This document shows positions 53,798 through 63,872 of a DNA stretch of 64,000 nt, piece after piece. The notes under the pieces are model-generated. The model had not been told where the DNA came from, ran no database searches, and saw nothing but the letters and a program-made list of their open reading frames with translations. Source of the stretch: Bacillota bacterium (GTDB lineage Bacteria > Bacillota > Clostridia > Lachnospirales > Lachnospiraceae); NCBI GenBank assembly GCA_023415655.1, contig JAEZKD010000207.1, forward strand, positions 27,789-91,788. Reading direction: 5' to 3'. A program made the translations under genes and the position numbers. Every line of letters begins with the position of its first letter. The stretch's first letter is position 1.

Positions 53798-54205
53798 ATG
53801 ACGGAACAATTATTATTTGATCTGATGGGTGACTTGGATGTTTCTTTCCTAGAGAATGACTATATTGAACGAGATTTAATCAATCAGAAACGGGCAATGA
53901 AACGAGTATTAAGAAAAAAGACATTAAAGAAAGGAACAGAGTTTACTTTGACTGATTCCTTACGTAATGCAGTATATGAACAACGTGAGTTAATTGATAC
54001 CATAGTTGCCCCTTCCATTGGTGAAGAGAAAATCGTAGATAAGATTGATTTGCGAGTAAAAGCAGTGAAGAAAAAGGTGAGTAAAGCCATTACTATTATC
54101 TCAGGAATTGTGGCAATGGTAGTCCTAGCAATCAGTGTCATTGTTGTATTAATTAAAAAGAAAAGTATCGCTAAGATGTTTGGAAAGCGAGTACAAACAG
54201 CTTAA
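53798..54205 (+). CDS. Small membrane protein, probable anti-sigma factor
   Basis: A 135-aa protein. The N-terminal about 95 residues are soluble and charged (EQLLFDLMGDLDVSFLENDY, IERDLINQKRAMKRVLRKK); one membrane helix lies at about 98-118 (ITIISGIVAMVVLAISVIVV), with a basic tail. Soluble N-domain plus single helix, next to a sigma factor gene, suggests a membrane anti-sigma factor; no zinc motif is present, so this is inference. The ATG at 53798 follows AAAGGAGGG. Confidence 0.6.
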   Translation: MTEQLLFDLMGDLDVSFLENDYIERDLINQKRAMKRVLRKKTLKKGTEFTLTDSLRNAVYEQRELIDTIVAPSIGEEKIVDKIDLRVKAVKKKVSKAITIISGIVAMVVLAISVIVVLIKKKSIAKMFGKRVQTA

Positions 54206-54235
54206 GAGAATAAAAAATCATGTGGAGGATATGTC

Positions 54236-54469
54236 ATGTTTGAAAAATTACAAAGAATTATTGCAGAACAGCTAAATATTGAGGAGGATGCCATTACTTT
54301 AAGTAGTTCCTTAAAGGAAGATTTGGGAGCAGATTCTCTTGATATATTTGAACTTGTAATGGCATTGGAAGAGGAGTACAATACTGAATTCAATCAAGAG
54401 GACTTGACAGAGATTAATACGGTTGAAGATATTATCAAATATCTTGCGGATAAAGGGATTGAGGAATAA
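54236..54469 (+). CDS. acpP: Acyl carrier protein
   Basis: A 77-aa helical carrier. The phosphopantetheine attachment serine is Ser34 in EDLGADSLDIFELVM. GTGGAGGA precedes the ATG. It lies 30 bases after the probable anti-sigma gene and begins the fatty acid cluster. Confidence 0.96.
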   Translation: MFEKLQRIIAEQLNIEEDAITLSSSLKEDLGADSLDIFELVMALEEEYNTEFNQEDLTEINTVEDIIKYLADKGIEE

Positions 54470-54493
54470 GCTTAAGTATGAGACAGCAAAATA

Positions 54494-54512
54494 GGGACGA
54501 GGGATTCGTCCC
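54494..54512 (+). other. Hairpin between acpP and fabD
   Basis: A perfect 7-bp stem (GGGACGA with TCGTCCC) with a 5-base loop, followed by TTGATTTG. It could be a partial terminator or processing site raising acpP mRNA over the rest of the operon. Confidence 0.45.
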
Positions 54513-54533
54513 TTGATTTGTATGGAGGGACAT

Positions 54534-55469
54534 ATGAGTAAGATTGCATTTATATTTCCAGGGCAGGGTGCTCAGTATGCCGGAATGGGAAGAGATTTCT
54601 ATGAGAATTTCGCCGAAAGTAAAGAGATATTTGAACGAGCTAGTCAACTTCTTGGGATGAATATGAAGGAGCTTGTTTTTGAAGAAAATGAGAAACTAAA
54701 TAGAACGGAATATACACAGGTAGCAATGGTAACAACGATGGCAGCTATGCTTGCGCACATTCATACCTTAGGCATTCAACCGGAGGTTTGTGCTGGATTA
54801 AGTCTTGGTGAATATGCTGCTCTAATTGAAAGTAAGGTACTTAACGTAGACGATGCAATTTTACTTGTACGTAAACGTGGAATTTATATGCAGGAAGCAG
54901 TTCCTGTGGGTGTTGGTGGTATGGCAGCAGTACTTGGTATGGATCCTGAGGTAGTTGAGGATATTTGTAGTAAGGCTTCTGGGATTGTCTCAGTTGCTAA
55001 CTATAATTGTCCAGGGCAGGTAGTAATCTCGGGTGAAAATACTGCCTTACAATATGCGATAACATCATTAGAGCAAGCAGGAGCAAAGCGTGTACTTCCA
55101 TTAAACGTAAGTGGTCCTTTCCATTCTAGTATGCTAGAAAAAGCAGGAGAATTATTACGAGCAGAGATTAAGAAAATAGATATTCATACGCCGCAAATTC
55201 CTTATGTTGCAAATGTTACAGCAAACTATGTTACTAAGGGGGGAGAGGTAGAGGAATTATTGGCAAAGCAGGTTTCCTCTTCCGTACGTTGGCAGCAAAG
55301 TGTGGAGACAATGATTGCAAATGGAATTGACATATTTGTAGAAATAGGACCAGGTAAAACCTTGTCTTCCTTTATAAAAAAGATTGATAAGACAAAAAAA
55401 GTAATTAACATAGAAAAAGTAGAGGATTTAGTAAACTTGAAAGAGCTTAAGGAGGTCATTGGATGTTAA
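54534..55469 (+). CDS. fabD: Malonyl-CoA--ACP transacylase
   Basis: A 311-aa enzyme that loads malonyl onto [17 protein letters not shown] opens it; the nucleophile is Ser90 in [10 protein letters not shown], with HSSML (His201-type) later. The frame starts at 54513, but the ATG at 54534 follows GGAGGGAC and matches FabD N-termini. It overlaps fabG by 7 bases. Confidence 0.95.
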   Translation: MSKIAFIFPGQGAQYAGMGRDFYENFAESKEIFERASQLLGMNMKELVFEENEKLNRTEYTQVAMVTTMAAMLAHIHTLGIQPEVCAGLSLGEYAALIESKVLNVDDAILLVRKRGIYMQEAVPVGVGGMAAVLGMDPEVVEDICSKASGIVSVANYNCPGQVVISGENTALQYAITSLEQAGAKRVLPLNVSGPFHSSMLEKAGELLRAEIKKIDIHTPQIPYVANVTANYVTKGGEVEELLAKQVSSSVRWQQSVETMIANGIDIFVEIGPGKTLSSFIKKIDKTKKVINIEKVEDLVNLKELKEVIGC

Positions 55470-56203
55470 ATAATCAGGTTGCAGTGGTTACAGGTGCAAG
55501 TAGAGGAATCGGAAGAGAGATTGCACTTACTCTTGCTAGTTATGGAGCTAAGGTTGTTGTAAATTACTGTGGTTCAAAAGATAAGGCTGAGGAAGTAGTG
55601 AATCAGATTATTGCAAACGGTGGAGAAGCAATTGCATACCGAGCAGATGTAGCTAGCCTAACGGAAACGGAGCAGATGTTTGCAGATGTGATGGAACAAT
55701 ACAAGCGAATTGATATCTTAGTCAACAATGCTGGAATCACACGAGATAATTTATTGATGAAGATGTCAGAGGAGGAGTTTTCCTCAGTAATCGATACTAA
55801 TCTAACAGGAGTGTTTCATTGTTTAAAACAAGCAAGTAAAATTATGTTAAAACAACGAAGTGGAAGAATCGTTAACATATCTTCCGTGGTTGGAGTGATT
55901 GGGAATGCTGGGCAGCTGAATTACTGTGCTGCAAAAGCTGGAGTGATAGGTATGACAAAATCACTTGCGAGAGAACTTGGCTCAAGAGGGATTACTGTGA
56001 ATGCAGTTGCGCCTGGATTTATTCAAACGGATATGACTGAGGTTCTTTCAGAACAAATAAAAGATACGATAAAAGGGCAAATCCCACTAAAAAGATTGGG
56101 TGTTGTTAAGGATGTTGCTGAAGCAGTTGCATTCCTTGCATCAGATAAGGCAGCATATATTACTGGCCAGGTACTACAAGTCGATGGCGGAATGGGAATG
56201 TAA
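55463..56203 (+). CDS. fabG: 3-oxoacyl-ACP reductase
   Basis: A 246-aa short-chain dehydrogenase reducing 3-ketoacyl-ACP with [18 protein letters not shown] (9-21) binds the cofactor; NNAG, SSVVG and [10 protein letters not shown] hold the Asn-Ser-Tyr-Lys tetrad. The ATG overlaps the fabD end, indicating coupled translation. Confidence 0.95.
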   Translation: MLNNQVAVVTGASRGIGREIALTLASYGAKVVVNYCGSKDKAEEVVNQIIANGGEAIAYRADVASLTETEQMFADVMEQYKRIDILVNNAGITRDNLLMKMSEEEFSSVIDTNLTGVFHCLKQASKIMLKQRSGRIVNISSVVGVIGNAGQLNYCAAKAGVIGMTKSLARELGSRGITVNAVAPGFIQTDMTEVLSEQIKDTIKGQIPLKRLGVVKDVAEAVAFLASDKAAYITGQVLQVDGGMGM

Positions 56204-56219
56204 AGAAAGGTGAGAGTCT

Positions 56220-57452
56220 ATGAAGAGAGTCGTAGTAACAGGTATGGGTGCAATCACTCCAATCGGGAATAGTGTGGAGGAGTTTTGGGAGAATGCCAAA
56301 CGCGGAACGCATGGATTTGGACCAATCACTTATTTTGATACCGAAGAATACAAGGTGAAGCTAGCTGCACAAGTAAAAGATTTTGATCCTGCAAATTATA
56401 TGGACCCAAAAGCTGCAAGACGTATGGAGTTATTTAGTCAGTATGCAATAGCTGCAGCAGGGGAAGCAATTAAGCAAAGTGGATTAGACTTAACGGCTGA
56501 GGATACAACAAGAATCGGTGTATCCGTTGGGTCAGGCATTGGTAGTCTTCAAATCATTGAAAAGGAATATGAAAAGATACTTGAAAAAGGACCAAAGAGA
56601 ACAAATCCATTATTTGTTCCATTGATGATTAGTAACATGGCAGCCGGAAACGTTGCAATCAACTTTGGATTACGTGGTAAATGCCTTAATATTGTAACAG
56701 CATGTGCAACGGGAACTCATTCCATTGGAGAAGCATATCGTTCTATTCAATGCAATGATGCAGATGTGATGGTTTGTGGTGGTACAGAAGCAGCAATAAC
56801 GAAGCTTGGAATTGCTGGCTTTAGCGCACTTACAGCGCTGTCAACAGAAATTGATCCAGATAAGGCTTCGATTCCATTTGATAAGAATCGTAATGGGTTT
56901 GTAATGGGTGAAGGTGCTGGAATTGTTGTATTGGAATCTTATGAGCATGCCCTAGCTCGAGGAGCTAACATCTTAGCTGAGGTTGTTGGATATGGTGCTA
57001 CCGGGGATGCATATCATATTACATCTCCATCAGAGGATGGAGATGGAGCAGTGAGGGCTATGCAGCTTGCAATGAAGGAGGCTTCCTTGGAGCCAGAAGA
57101 TATAGATTATATCAATGCACATGGAACTAGTACTCATCATAATGATCTTTTTGAAACCATAGCAATTAAGAGAGTATTAGGAGACCATGCATATAAAGTA
57201 AGTATTAATTCGACCAAATCGATGACCGGACACCTCTTGGGGGCAGCAGGTGCCATTGAATTCATTATCTCAGTGAAATCTGTCATTGAGGATTTCGTTC
57301 ATCCAACCGCTGGATATCAAACTCCAGACGAAGAATGTGATTTGGATTATACGAAAGAAGCAAGAGCTGATAAAAAGATACAGGTAGCATTAAGCAATTC
57401 TCTCGGTTTTGGAGGGCATAACGCAACAATCATTGTTAAGAAGTATGTTTAG
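56220..57452 (+). CDS. fabF: 3-oxoacyl-ACP synthase II
   Basis: A 410-aa condensing enzyme. The nucleophile is Cys162 in VTACATGTHSIG; the two histidines lie in NAHGTSTHHND and MTGHLLGAAGA. It starts 17 bases after fabG with AAAGGTGA as its site. Confidence 0.96.
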   Translation: MKRVVVTGMGAITPIGNSVEEFWENAKRGTHGFGPITYFDTEEYKVKLAAQVKDFDPANYMDPKAARRMELFSQYAIAAAGEAIKQSGLDLTAEDTTRIGVSVGSGIGSLQIIEKEYEKILEKGPKRTNPLFVPLMISNMAAGNVAINFGLRGKCLNIVTACATGTHSIGEAYRSIQCNDADVMVCGGTEAAITKLGIAGFSALTALSTEIDPDKASIPFDKNRNGFVMGEGAGIVVLESYEHALARGANILAEVVGYGATGDAYHITSPSEDGDGAVRAMQLAMKEASLEPEDIDYINAHGTSTHHNDLFETIAIKRVLGDHAYKVSINSTKSMTGHLLGAAGAIEFIISVKSVIEDFVHPTAGYQTPDEECDLDYTKEARADKKIQVALSNSLGFGGHNATIIVKKYV

Positions 57453-57466
57453 AAAGAGGTGTCAGA

Positions 57467-57892
57467 ATGGAACTGAAGGATATTTTAACATTAATTCAGA
57501 CCGTATCGGATTCGAACTTAACTTCTTTTGATTATCAAGAAGGGAATTTAAAGCTATCCATACAGGTAAATCATAACGAGAGATGTGTTGGTGAGAAGCC
57601 AGTTTTGATACAGCAAGAGGTAATATTACAAGATACCAAAGAGAAAACAGATAGTTGTTATACGATAACATCACCAATGGTTGGAACTTTTTATAGTGCA
57701 AAAAGTGAAGATAGTAAGCCTTTTATTCAGGTTGGAGATCACGTGAAAAAAGGGCAGGTCATTGGAATCGTAGAAGCAATGAAGCTTATGAATGAAATTG
57801 AATCACCTTATGAGGGGATTGTTGAAGAAATTCTTGTGAAGAATCAAGAAATGGTTGGATTTGAACAATTATTGGTTCGTATTCGTTCATAA
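57467..57892 (+). CDS. accB: Acetyl-CoA carboxylase biotin carboxyl carrier protein
   Basis: A 141-aa BCCP. The C-terminal biotinyl domain has VEAMKLMNEIESP with Lys106 as the biotin site and SPMVGTFYSAKSEDSKPF in its first strand. The N-terminal half is a short linker. AAAGAGGTG precedes the ATG. Confidence 0.95.
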   Translation: MELKDILTLIQTVSDSNLTSFDYQEGNLKLSIQVNHNERCVGEKPVLIQQEVILQDTKEKTDSCYTITSPMVGTFYSAKSEDSKPFIQVGDHVKKGQVIGIVEAMKLMNEIESPYEGIVEEILVKNQEMVGFEQLLVRIRS

Positions 57893-57914
57893 GACGCGAT
57901 AAAGGAGATAAAAA

Positions 57915-58337
57915 ATGTTAAATAGTAAAGAAATAATGGAGATTATACCACATCGTAGCCCGTTCTTATTAATCGATCGTATTCTAGAATTAGTTCCAGG
58001 AATCCGTGCGATTGGAAGAAAGTGTGTTACCTTCAATGAACCATTTTTTGCTGGACATTTCCCAGAGGAACCAGTAATGCCAGGTGTATTAGTGATTGAA
58101 GCATTAGCTCAGGTAGGTTCAGTGATTTTATTATCTATGGAAGAACACAAAGGTAAGAATGCCTACTTTGGCGGAATTAATAAAGCTAGATTTCGGAACA
58201 AAGTATTACCAGGTGATGTATTAACCTTAGAGGTTGAAGTGATTAAGAGTAAGGGTTCTGTTGGTGTTGCTTCTGCAAAGGCTTATGATAATGAGAAAGT
58301 TTTTGCAGATGCAGAGATTACATTTGTCGTTTCTTAG
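57915..58337 (+). CDS. fabZ: 3-hydroxyacyl-ACP dehydratase
   Basis: A 140-aa hot-dog-fold enzyme. The catalytic pair is His48 (AGHFPEEPVMPGVL) and Glu62 (VIEALAQ). HRSPFLLIDRI is typical. AAAGGAGA precedes the ATG. Confidence 0.95.
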   Translation: MLNSKEIMEIIPHRSPFLLIDRILELVPGIRAIGRKCVTFNEPFFAGHFPEEPVMPGVLVIEALAQVGSVILLSMEEHKGKNAYFGGINKARFRNKVLPGDVLTLEVEVIKSKGSVGVASAKAYDNEKVFADAEITFVVS

Positions 58338-58346
58338 GAGAGGATT

Positions 58347-59693
58347 ATGTTTAAGAAAATACTGATTGCCAATCGAGGAGAAATAGCGGTACGTATCATA
58401 CGTGCTTGTCGTGAAATGGGGATTGAAACCGTTGCTGTATATTCTACCATTGATAAAGATTGTCTTCATGCTCAGTTGGCAGATGAAGCCGTTTGTATCG
58501 GGCCTACACCAAGCAAAGACAGTTATCTTAAAATGGAACGTATCTTAAGTGCAACTCTAGCATCTGGAGCAGATGCGATTCATCCAGGGTTTGGTTTCCT
58601 TTCAGAAAATAGCAAATTCGCTGAGCTATGTGCGAAGTGTAAGATTGCTTTTATTGGTCCTGAAGCTGAAGTTATCGAACGAATGGGCAATAAATCAGAG
58701 GCTCGTAATACGATGATTGCAGCAGGAGTACCTGTGGTTCCAGGAACAAAGGAACCAGTTTACGATGTAGATAAAGCGAAGAAGATAGCGAGTGAAATTG
58801 GATATCCTGTCATGATTAAGGCTAGTGCTGGTGGCGGTGGCAAGGGAATGAGAATCGCTCGTAATGAGGCAGAATTCCAAGGCTTATTCGAAACAGCGAA
58901 GCAAGAAGCAAAACGTGGATTTGGCGATGATACCATGTACATTGAAAAGTACATTGAAGGGGCTAGACATATCGAATTTCAGATACTTGCAGACCATTAT
59001 GGCAATGTTGTGCATCTTGGAGAACGAGATTGTTCGGTGCAAAGAAGACATCAGAAAATGGTAGAGGAAGCTCCATGTTTCGTCATCTCAGAAGAACTTA
59101 GAAAAGAGATGGGTGAAGTCGCAGTGCGTGCTGCAAAGGCAGCAGGTTACCACAACGCAGGTACGATTGAATATATCCTTGATAAGAACAATCAGTATTA
59201 CTTTATTGAGATGAATACAAGAATTCAAGTGGAGCATGGAATCACTGAGTTGGTAACAGGAATTGATTTAATTAAAGAGCAGATAAAAATTGCTGCGTTA
59301 GAAAGGCTTTCTTTTTCACAGGAGGACATTCAATTCCAAGGGCATGCGATTGAATGCCGAATTAATGCGGAAAATCCTAGCCGTAATTTTATGCCATCCC
59401 CAGGAACGATTCACTCGTTGCATCTTCCAGGAGGGTTTGGTGTGCGAGTTGATACGATGCTCTATCAAGGCTATACAATCCCACCAACCTATGATTCACT
59501 TGCAGCAAAGGTAATGGTACATGGAAGGAATCGGGAGGAAGCCATTCGTAAGATGTTAGGTGCACTTGGTGAATTCATCATTGATGGAATTGATACGAAT
59601 ATAGACTTTCTTTATGATTTAATGAATGAAGAGGAATTCTTAAAGGGGCGTATTACAACGGACTTTGTAGAAAAAGTTTTAAATAGAAAGTAG
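58347..59693 (+). CDS. accC: Biotin carboxylase subunit of acetyl-CoA carboxylase
   Basis: A 448-aa ATP-grasp enzyme. [20 protein letters not shown] opens it, [14 protein letters not shown] is the glycine-rich ATP loop, and [22 protein letters not shown] and [10 protein letters not shown] are the conserved active-site segments. GTTIRD of the C-domain is not needed here. It starts 10 bases after fabZ. Confidence 0.96.
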   Translation: MFKKILIANRGEIAVRIIRACREMGIETVAVYSTIDKDCLHAQLADEAVCIGPTPSKDSYLKMERILSATLASGADAIHPGFGFLSENSKFAELCAKCKIAFIGPEAEVIERMGNKSEARNTMIAAGVPVVPGTKEPVYDVDKAKKIASEIGYPVMIKASAGGGGKGMRIARNEAEFQGLFETAKQEAKRGFGDDTMYIEKYIEGARHIEFQILADHYGNVVHLGERDCSVQRRHQKMVEEAPCFVISEELRKEMGEVAVRAAKAAGYHNAGTIEYILDKNNQYYFIEMNTRIQVEHGITELVTGIDLIKEQIKIAALERLSFSQEDIQFQGHAIECRINAENPSRNFMPSPGTIHSLHLPGGFGVRVDTMLYQGYTIPPTYDSLAAKVMVHGRNREEAIRKMLGALGEFIIDGIDTNIDFLYDLMNEEEFLKGRITTDFVEKVLNRK

Positions 59694-59703
59694 GTTTGAT
59701 ACC

Positions 59704-60654
59704 ATGGGCATGTTTAAAAAAACAGGAAGCAATGCAATCAAAGATATCAAGCGCAATGAAAAGATGAAAGAGATGATAGATGAGCCTCAGGTTCCGGATG
59801 GTTTGTTTCAAAAATGTGAGAAATGTGGGGAAATCATCTACGCAGAGGATATCATTGCTAATTATTATATTTGTCCAAATTGTAACAGCTATTTTAGAAT
59901 TGCACCAAGAAATCGTCTTAGTATGGTTCTAGATAAAAATAGTTTTGTTGAAATGGATCAGGATCTCCCAATGAGCGATCCTCTGAAGTTCCCAGGATAT
60001 GAAACTAAGTTGGAACATATGAAAGCAGTAACCGATTTGGATGAAGCAGTGATTACAGGAGTTGGCAAAATCAATGGTGATCCAGTTGCAATCGGAGTTA
60101 TGGCATCCACCTTTCTGATGGGAAGTATGGGTAAGGTTGTAGGAGAAAAGCTAACACGTCTCATTGAACGTGCTACGAATGAAAAGCTACCTTTAGTTAT
60201 TTTTTGCTGTTCTGGTGGTGCACGTATGCAAGAAGGAATTGTATCCTTGATGCAGATGGCGAAAACAAGTGCAGCATTAAAACGTCATTCTGAAGCTGGA
60301 TTAATCTATATCCCTGTATTAACGGATCCTACCACAGGAGGGGTTATGGCTAGCTTTGCAATGCTAGGCGATGTAATACTAGCTGAGCCAGGTGCATTAA
60401 TTGGCTTTGCAGGTCCTCGTGTAATTGAACAGACAATTGGGCAAAAGTTACCGGAAGGATTTCAACGTGCAGAATTTTTATTGGACCATGGGTTTGTTGA
60501 TAAGATTGTAAAAAGAAGTCGCTTAAAAGCAGTGTTATCTTTTTTGATAACAACGAGCAAACCATTAGCCGATGATGCAATTTACGACGAAAGAGAATTG
60601 AGAGCCTTAGAGGAATTGACTGCAGAAACCGCAGAAGAACAAGAGGAGTATTAG
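59704..60654 (+). CDS. accD: Acetyl-CoA carboxylase carboxyltransferase beta subunit
   Basis: A 316-aa protein. A zinc ribbon ([20 protein letters not shown] and PNC, residues about 38-60) is followed by the crotonase-like domain with [21 protein letters not shown] and [16 protein letters not shown]. It pairs with AccA. Start ATG at 59704 has GTTTGATACC upstream with no strong Shine-Dalgarno, so it is probably translated with accC. Confidence 0.95.
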   Translation: MGMFKKTGSNAIKDIKRNEKMKEMIDEPQVPDGLFQKCEKCGEIIYAEDIIANYYICPNCNSYFRIAPRNRLSMVLDKNSFVEMDQDLPMSDPLKFPGYETKLEHMKAVTDLDEAVITGVGKINGDPVAIGVMASTFLMGSMGKVVGEKLTRLIERATNEKLPLVIFCCSGGARMQEGIVSLMQMAKTSAALKRHSEAGLIYIPVLTDPTTGGVMASFAMLGDVILAEPGALIGFAGPRVIEQTIGQKLPEGFQRAEFLLDHGFVDKIVKRSRLKAVLSFLITTSKPLADDAIYDERELRALEELTAETAEEQEEY

Positions 60655-60670
60655 AAAGAAGGTGCTATGT

Positions 60671-61585
60671 ATGGAGAATTCAAAGACTGCCTGGGAGCGC
60701 GTAAAGATTGCTAGAGGGAATGAGAGACCAACAAGTATTGATTACATTGGCCATATCTTCGATCGATTTCTTGAACTTCACGGTGACCGCCTTTGTCGTG
60801 ATGATGGAGCCATCGTCGGTGGAATAGCAACCATTCATGGAATTCCCGTAACAGTCATCGGCCAACAAAAGGGCCGTAATATGAAACAGAACATCAAACG
60901 TAATTTTGGTATGCCATATCCTGAAGGCTATCGAAAAGCGTTACGATTGATGAAACAGGCAGAAAAATTTCATCGTCCAATCATCTGTCTTGTAGATACG
61001 CCAGGAGCTTTTTGTGGTGTGGAAGCAGAGATGAGAGGGCAGGGTGAGGCTATTGCACGTAATCTCTATGAGATGTCAGCAATTCAAGTTCCGATTTTGT
61101 CCATCGTTATTGGAGAAGGTGGAAGTGGTGGGGCATTAGCACTTGCAGTCGCAAATGAAGTTTGGATGCTTGAAAATTCTACGTATTCGATTCTTTCTCC
61201 AGAAGGCTTTGCTTCGATCTTATGGAAGGATAGTAAGCGAGCGGATGAAGCTGCAGACATTATGAAAATAACGGCCAATGATCTACATAAGCTTAACATT
61301 GTAGATCAAGTCATTATGGAACGAGACATGGTTCATAAGTCAGTAACTAAGGATATCTTAGGGGAAGTGACACAAGAACTGACCACTGCACAAAGTATGG
61401 AAGAGGAAGTAGGTCAAATCAAGCAAGCAGAGGAAGAAAAGAGTGAAGATTTTACATTGACCTCTGGCAATATGGAAGAGGTTGCAGCGAAGCTAAAAGC
61501 AGGAATTCTTGATTTCATCTACCGCTATCAGAATAAAGGTGAGGAAGTTGTAAGTGAACGTTATGATCGATTCCGTAAGTTTTAA
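60671..61585 (+). CDS. accA: Acetyl-CoA carboxylase carboxyltransferase alpha subunit
   Basis: A 304-aa protein with [66 protein letters not shown] and [19 protein letters not shown]. The ATG at 60671 follows AAAGGTG; an upstream GTG at 60662 has no spacing for a site. It is the last gene of the cluster. Confidence 0.95.
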   Translation: MENSKTAWERVKIARGNERPTSIDYIGHIFDRFLELHGDRLCRDDGAIVGGIATIHGIPVTVIGQQKGRNMKQNIKRNFGMPYPEGYRKALRLMKQAEKFHRPIICLVDTPGAFCGVEAEMRGQGEAIARNLYEMSAIQVPILSIVIGEGGSGGALALAVANEVWMLENSTYSILSPEGFASILWKDSKRADEAADIMKITANDLHKLNIVDQVIMERDMVHKSVTKDILGEVTQELTTAQSMEEEVGQIKQAEEEKSEDFTLTSGNMEEVAAKLKAGILDFIYRYQNKGEEVVSERYDRFRKF

Positions 61586-61600
61586 TAGCGTCTATCGTAT

Positions 61601-61693
61601 CATTCGGACATTGTACCTTATAAGATATCATATTTTGTTCCAACCGTGGCTAAGTCACAAAATATGATATCTTATAAGGTACAACATCGAATG
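61601..61693. repeat. Perfect 28-bp inverted repeat with 18-base loop
   Basis: Arms at 61611-61638 and 61657-61684 are perfect reverse complements and are flanked by a further CATTCG/CGAATG match (61601-61606 and 61688-61693). The arms are 70 percent or more A and T. It follows the accA stop by 25 bases and precedes another terminator-like hairpin. It may be a MITE-like remnant, a terminator or a target for a protein. No transposase is near. Confidence 0.9.
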
Positions 61694-61710
61694 TTACGAC
61701 AGTATATATA

Positions 61711-61757
61711 AAAGAGTAGTCAGAACCGCTAAGTGTTAGGTGGTTTTGACTACTCTT
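61711..61757. terminator. Terminator of the acc/fab cluster (shared)
   Basis: A stem AAGAGTAGTCA with TGACTACTCTT, with extra AACC/GGTT pairing, and CTTTTG after it. It ends the accA transcript. It reads as a stem in the other direction too, overlapping the 3' end of the minus-strand gene. Confidence 0.8.
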
Positions 61758-62010
61758 CTTTTGAAATTACATCCGAATAGGCAGTTTTTGTACTAATACC
61801 AGGGAGTTTGCCAATTTTTCCAGAGAGTGCGCTTATAATATCTTGAGGTGCATCAATAGCAATACTAATAATATTAATCGCTTTTAAGGGATAGGGAATA
61901 CCCATTCGTCCTATGATATATTTACCGTATTGATGTAATAATTTATTTAATGTTTCGATTGAGCTTTCATTTTTTACAATAATTCCAATGACTGCAACAC
62001 GTGTCTCCAA
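61750..62010 (-). CDS. TM1266-family iron-only hydrogenase system putative regulator
   Basis: An 86-aa ACT-like small protein. ETRVAVIGIIVKNESSIETL, NKLLHQYGKYIIGRMGIPY and ISIAIDAPQDIISALSGKIG match the TM1266 family, whose C-terminal fold resembles NikR. The frame is open upstream to 62091, but the TTG at 62010 lies 7 bases from GGGAGG and gives the family length. The family is linked by neighbourhood to [FeFe]-hydrogenase maturation genes; none are seen here, so the role is open. Confidence 0.68.
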   Translation of the reverse strand: METRVAVIGIIVKNESSIETLNKLLHQYGKYIIGRMGIPYPLKAINIISIAIDAPQDIISALSGKIGKLPGISTKTAYSDVISKEE

Positions 62011-62123
62011 TATCTTTCCTCCCTTTATCGTTATAAAATAATTGTAGCATTGAAAGAAAGAAAAAACAACATGAGTGATTATTTTTCTCATATACTGTTA
62101 AAAAAACAGTTGGGTGAAAGAAT

Positions 62124-63872
62124 ATGAATAGTCAGAAGCTTGATAATCAATTGAATCTTGCCTTGAACACCTCACAGAGGGAGAGAGAGAAGACACTGGA
62201 CCTCGATTTTGGTTTTGATACAGAGACGAAGGAATGGGAGTTGATTGTAAGGTACAATACTGGACTTAAAAATATTGCAGATGAGGTTGGATTTCGAGTG
62301 GTTGAATTGGTTGCTAATTACGCAATTATCCGTATCACAGAGGATAAGATCGATCGACTCACTCAATACTCAGAAATTGAATTTATAGAAAAGCCGAAAA
62401 AATTATTTTTTGAATTACGTGAATCAAGAATTGCTGCTTGCGTACCCCCAGTAGAAGCATATCCTTTTATGTTAAGTGGAAAAGGTGTAATTGTTGCAAT
62501 CATTGATTCGGGTATTGATTATTCCCATCCGGACTTTCGGAATGAAGATGGTACGACTAGAATTCTTGCCCTTTGGGATCAGACGATTGCACCAGAGGAG
62601 GGACTTGGTCCTCCAGAAGGATTTACGGAAGGGACCTTATATACGAAGGAGCGAATCGATGAAGCACTGAGCAAAACCTCTCCTCAGGAGCGTATGCAGA
62701 TAGTACCAAGTGCAGATGTGTCGGGGCATGGAACCCATGTTGCTGGTATCGCAGCAGGGAATGGAAGAGCATCGAATGGAGTCGATAAAGGAGTTGCGAC
62801 AGAAAGTGATCTTATTGTTGTAAAATTAGGAAGACCAATCCAGAATTCTTTTCCTTCTACCGTGCAATTGATGACCGGAGTGGATTTTGCTGTGAGAACT
62901 GCCCTACAGCGTAAGCAGCCAATTGCAATCAACTTAAGCTTTGGTAATAATTATGGTTCCCATGACGGAAGGTCCATCTTAGAGAATTATCTTAATGATG
63001 TGGCAGCAATCTGGAAGAATAACATTGTTGTAGGGACTGGGAATGAAGGAGCATCTAAGACGCATACGTCAGGGATGCTTGAGAACAATGTATCAAAAAT
63101 AATCGAATTAGTAGTAGGGGAAGGAATCACTGGATTAAATCTTCAAATATGGAAGAACTACTATGATGAATTTGACATCAGCTTGATTCATCCGAGTGGA
63201 AATCGAGTGGGGCCAATTCCACAGATTCTCGGAAACCAACAGTTTCGACTTGCAGAAACGACAGTACTGTTATACTTTGGAGAACCTCAGCCTCTGAATC
63301 GTGCACAAGAGATTTATATGGAATTTCTACCGGTCAATCAATATCTAAATCCTGGTGTATGGAAATTTGAATTAACCCCGAAGAACATCATTGTTGGTAA
63401 TTATGATTTTTGGTTACCATCGACCGCTTCGATTGGACCAGAGACAGGATTTTTATTACCTGTACCTGAAACAACATTAACCATACCTTCCACTGCACTC
63501 GCCGTAATTTCAGTTGCAGCTTATAATTCGAATAACGATAGTATTGCTCCATTCTCAGGACGTGGATATACAAGGGGAGATATGTTGATTAAACCAGATA
63601 TTGCAGCACCAGGTGTGGATATTATTTCTACTGCACCAGGAGGAAATTATACAAGAAAGACGGGAACCTCTATGGCTACTCCATTTGTGACAGGTGCTGC
63701 AGCATTGTTAATGCAATGGGGAATTGTAGAGGGGAATGATCCTTATCTGTATGGAGAAAAGTTAAAGACGTATCTAATTAAAGGTGCACGACATATTGCC
63801 GCAATTGCAGAGTATCCCAATAATCTGATTGGATGGGGTGTGTTGTGTGTGAGGGATAGTATTCCGGAGTAG
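62124..63872 (+). CDS. S8 subtilisin-like protease, Csp-type
   Basis: A 582-aa protease without a signal peptide. The catalytic triad is Asp128 (AIIDSGIDYSHPDF), His202 (SGHGTHVAGIAAG) and Ser516 (TGTSMATPFVTG). A prodomain of about 100 residues precedes it and a beta-rich insert of about 150 residues lies between His and Ser (residues about 315-455), as in the CspA/B/C germination proteases of clostridia. All three catalytic residues are intact, unlike CspC pseudoproteases. The first ATG follows GGGTGAAAG. Role in germination is inference; it could be another cytosolic protease. Confidence 0.8.
   Translation: MNSQKLDNQLNLALNTSQREREKTLDLDFGFDTETKEWELIVRYNTGLKNIADEVGFRVVELVANYAIIRITEDKIDRLTQYSEIEFIEKPKKLFFELRESRIAACVPPVEAYPFMLSGKGVIVAIIDSGIDYSHPDFRNEDGTTRILALWDQTIAPEEGLGPPEGFTEGTLYTKERIDEALSKTSPQERMQIVPSADVSGHGTHVAGIAAGNGRASNGVDKGVATESDLIVVKLGRPIQNSFPSTVQLMTGVDFAVRTALQRKQPIAINLSFGNNYGSHDGRSILENYLNDVAAIWKNNIVVGTGNEGASKTHTSGMLENNVSKIIELVVGEGITGLNLQIWKNYYDEFDISLIHPSGNRVGPIPQILGNQQFRLAETTVLLYFGEPQPLNRAQEIYMEFLPVNQYLNPGVWKFELTPKNIIVGNYDFWLPSTASIGPETGFLLPVPETTLTIPSTALAVISVAAYNSNNDSIAPFSGRGYTRGDMLIKPDIAAPGVDIISTAPGGNYTRKTGTSMATPFVTGAAALLMQWGIVEGNDPYLYGEKLKTYLIKGARHIAAIAEYPNNLIGWGVLCVRDSIPE

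Noticed and set aside
61601..61693. Inverted repeat as the end of an IS element
   Set aside because: The arms are only 18 bases apart with no transposase, so it cannot be an intact insertion sequence; kept as a repeat of unknown origin.
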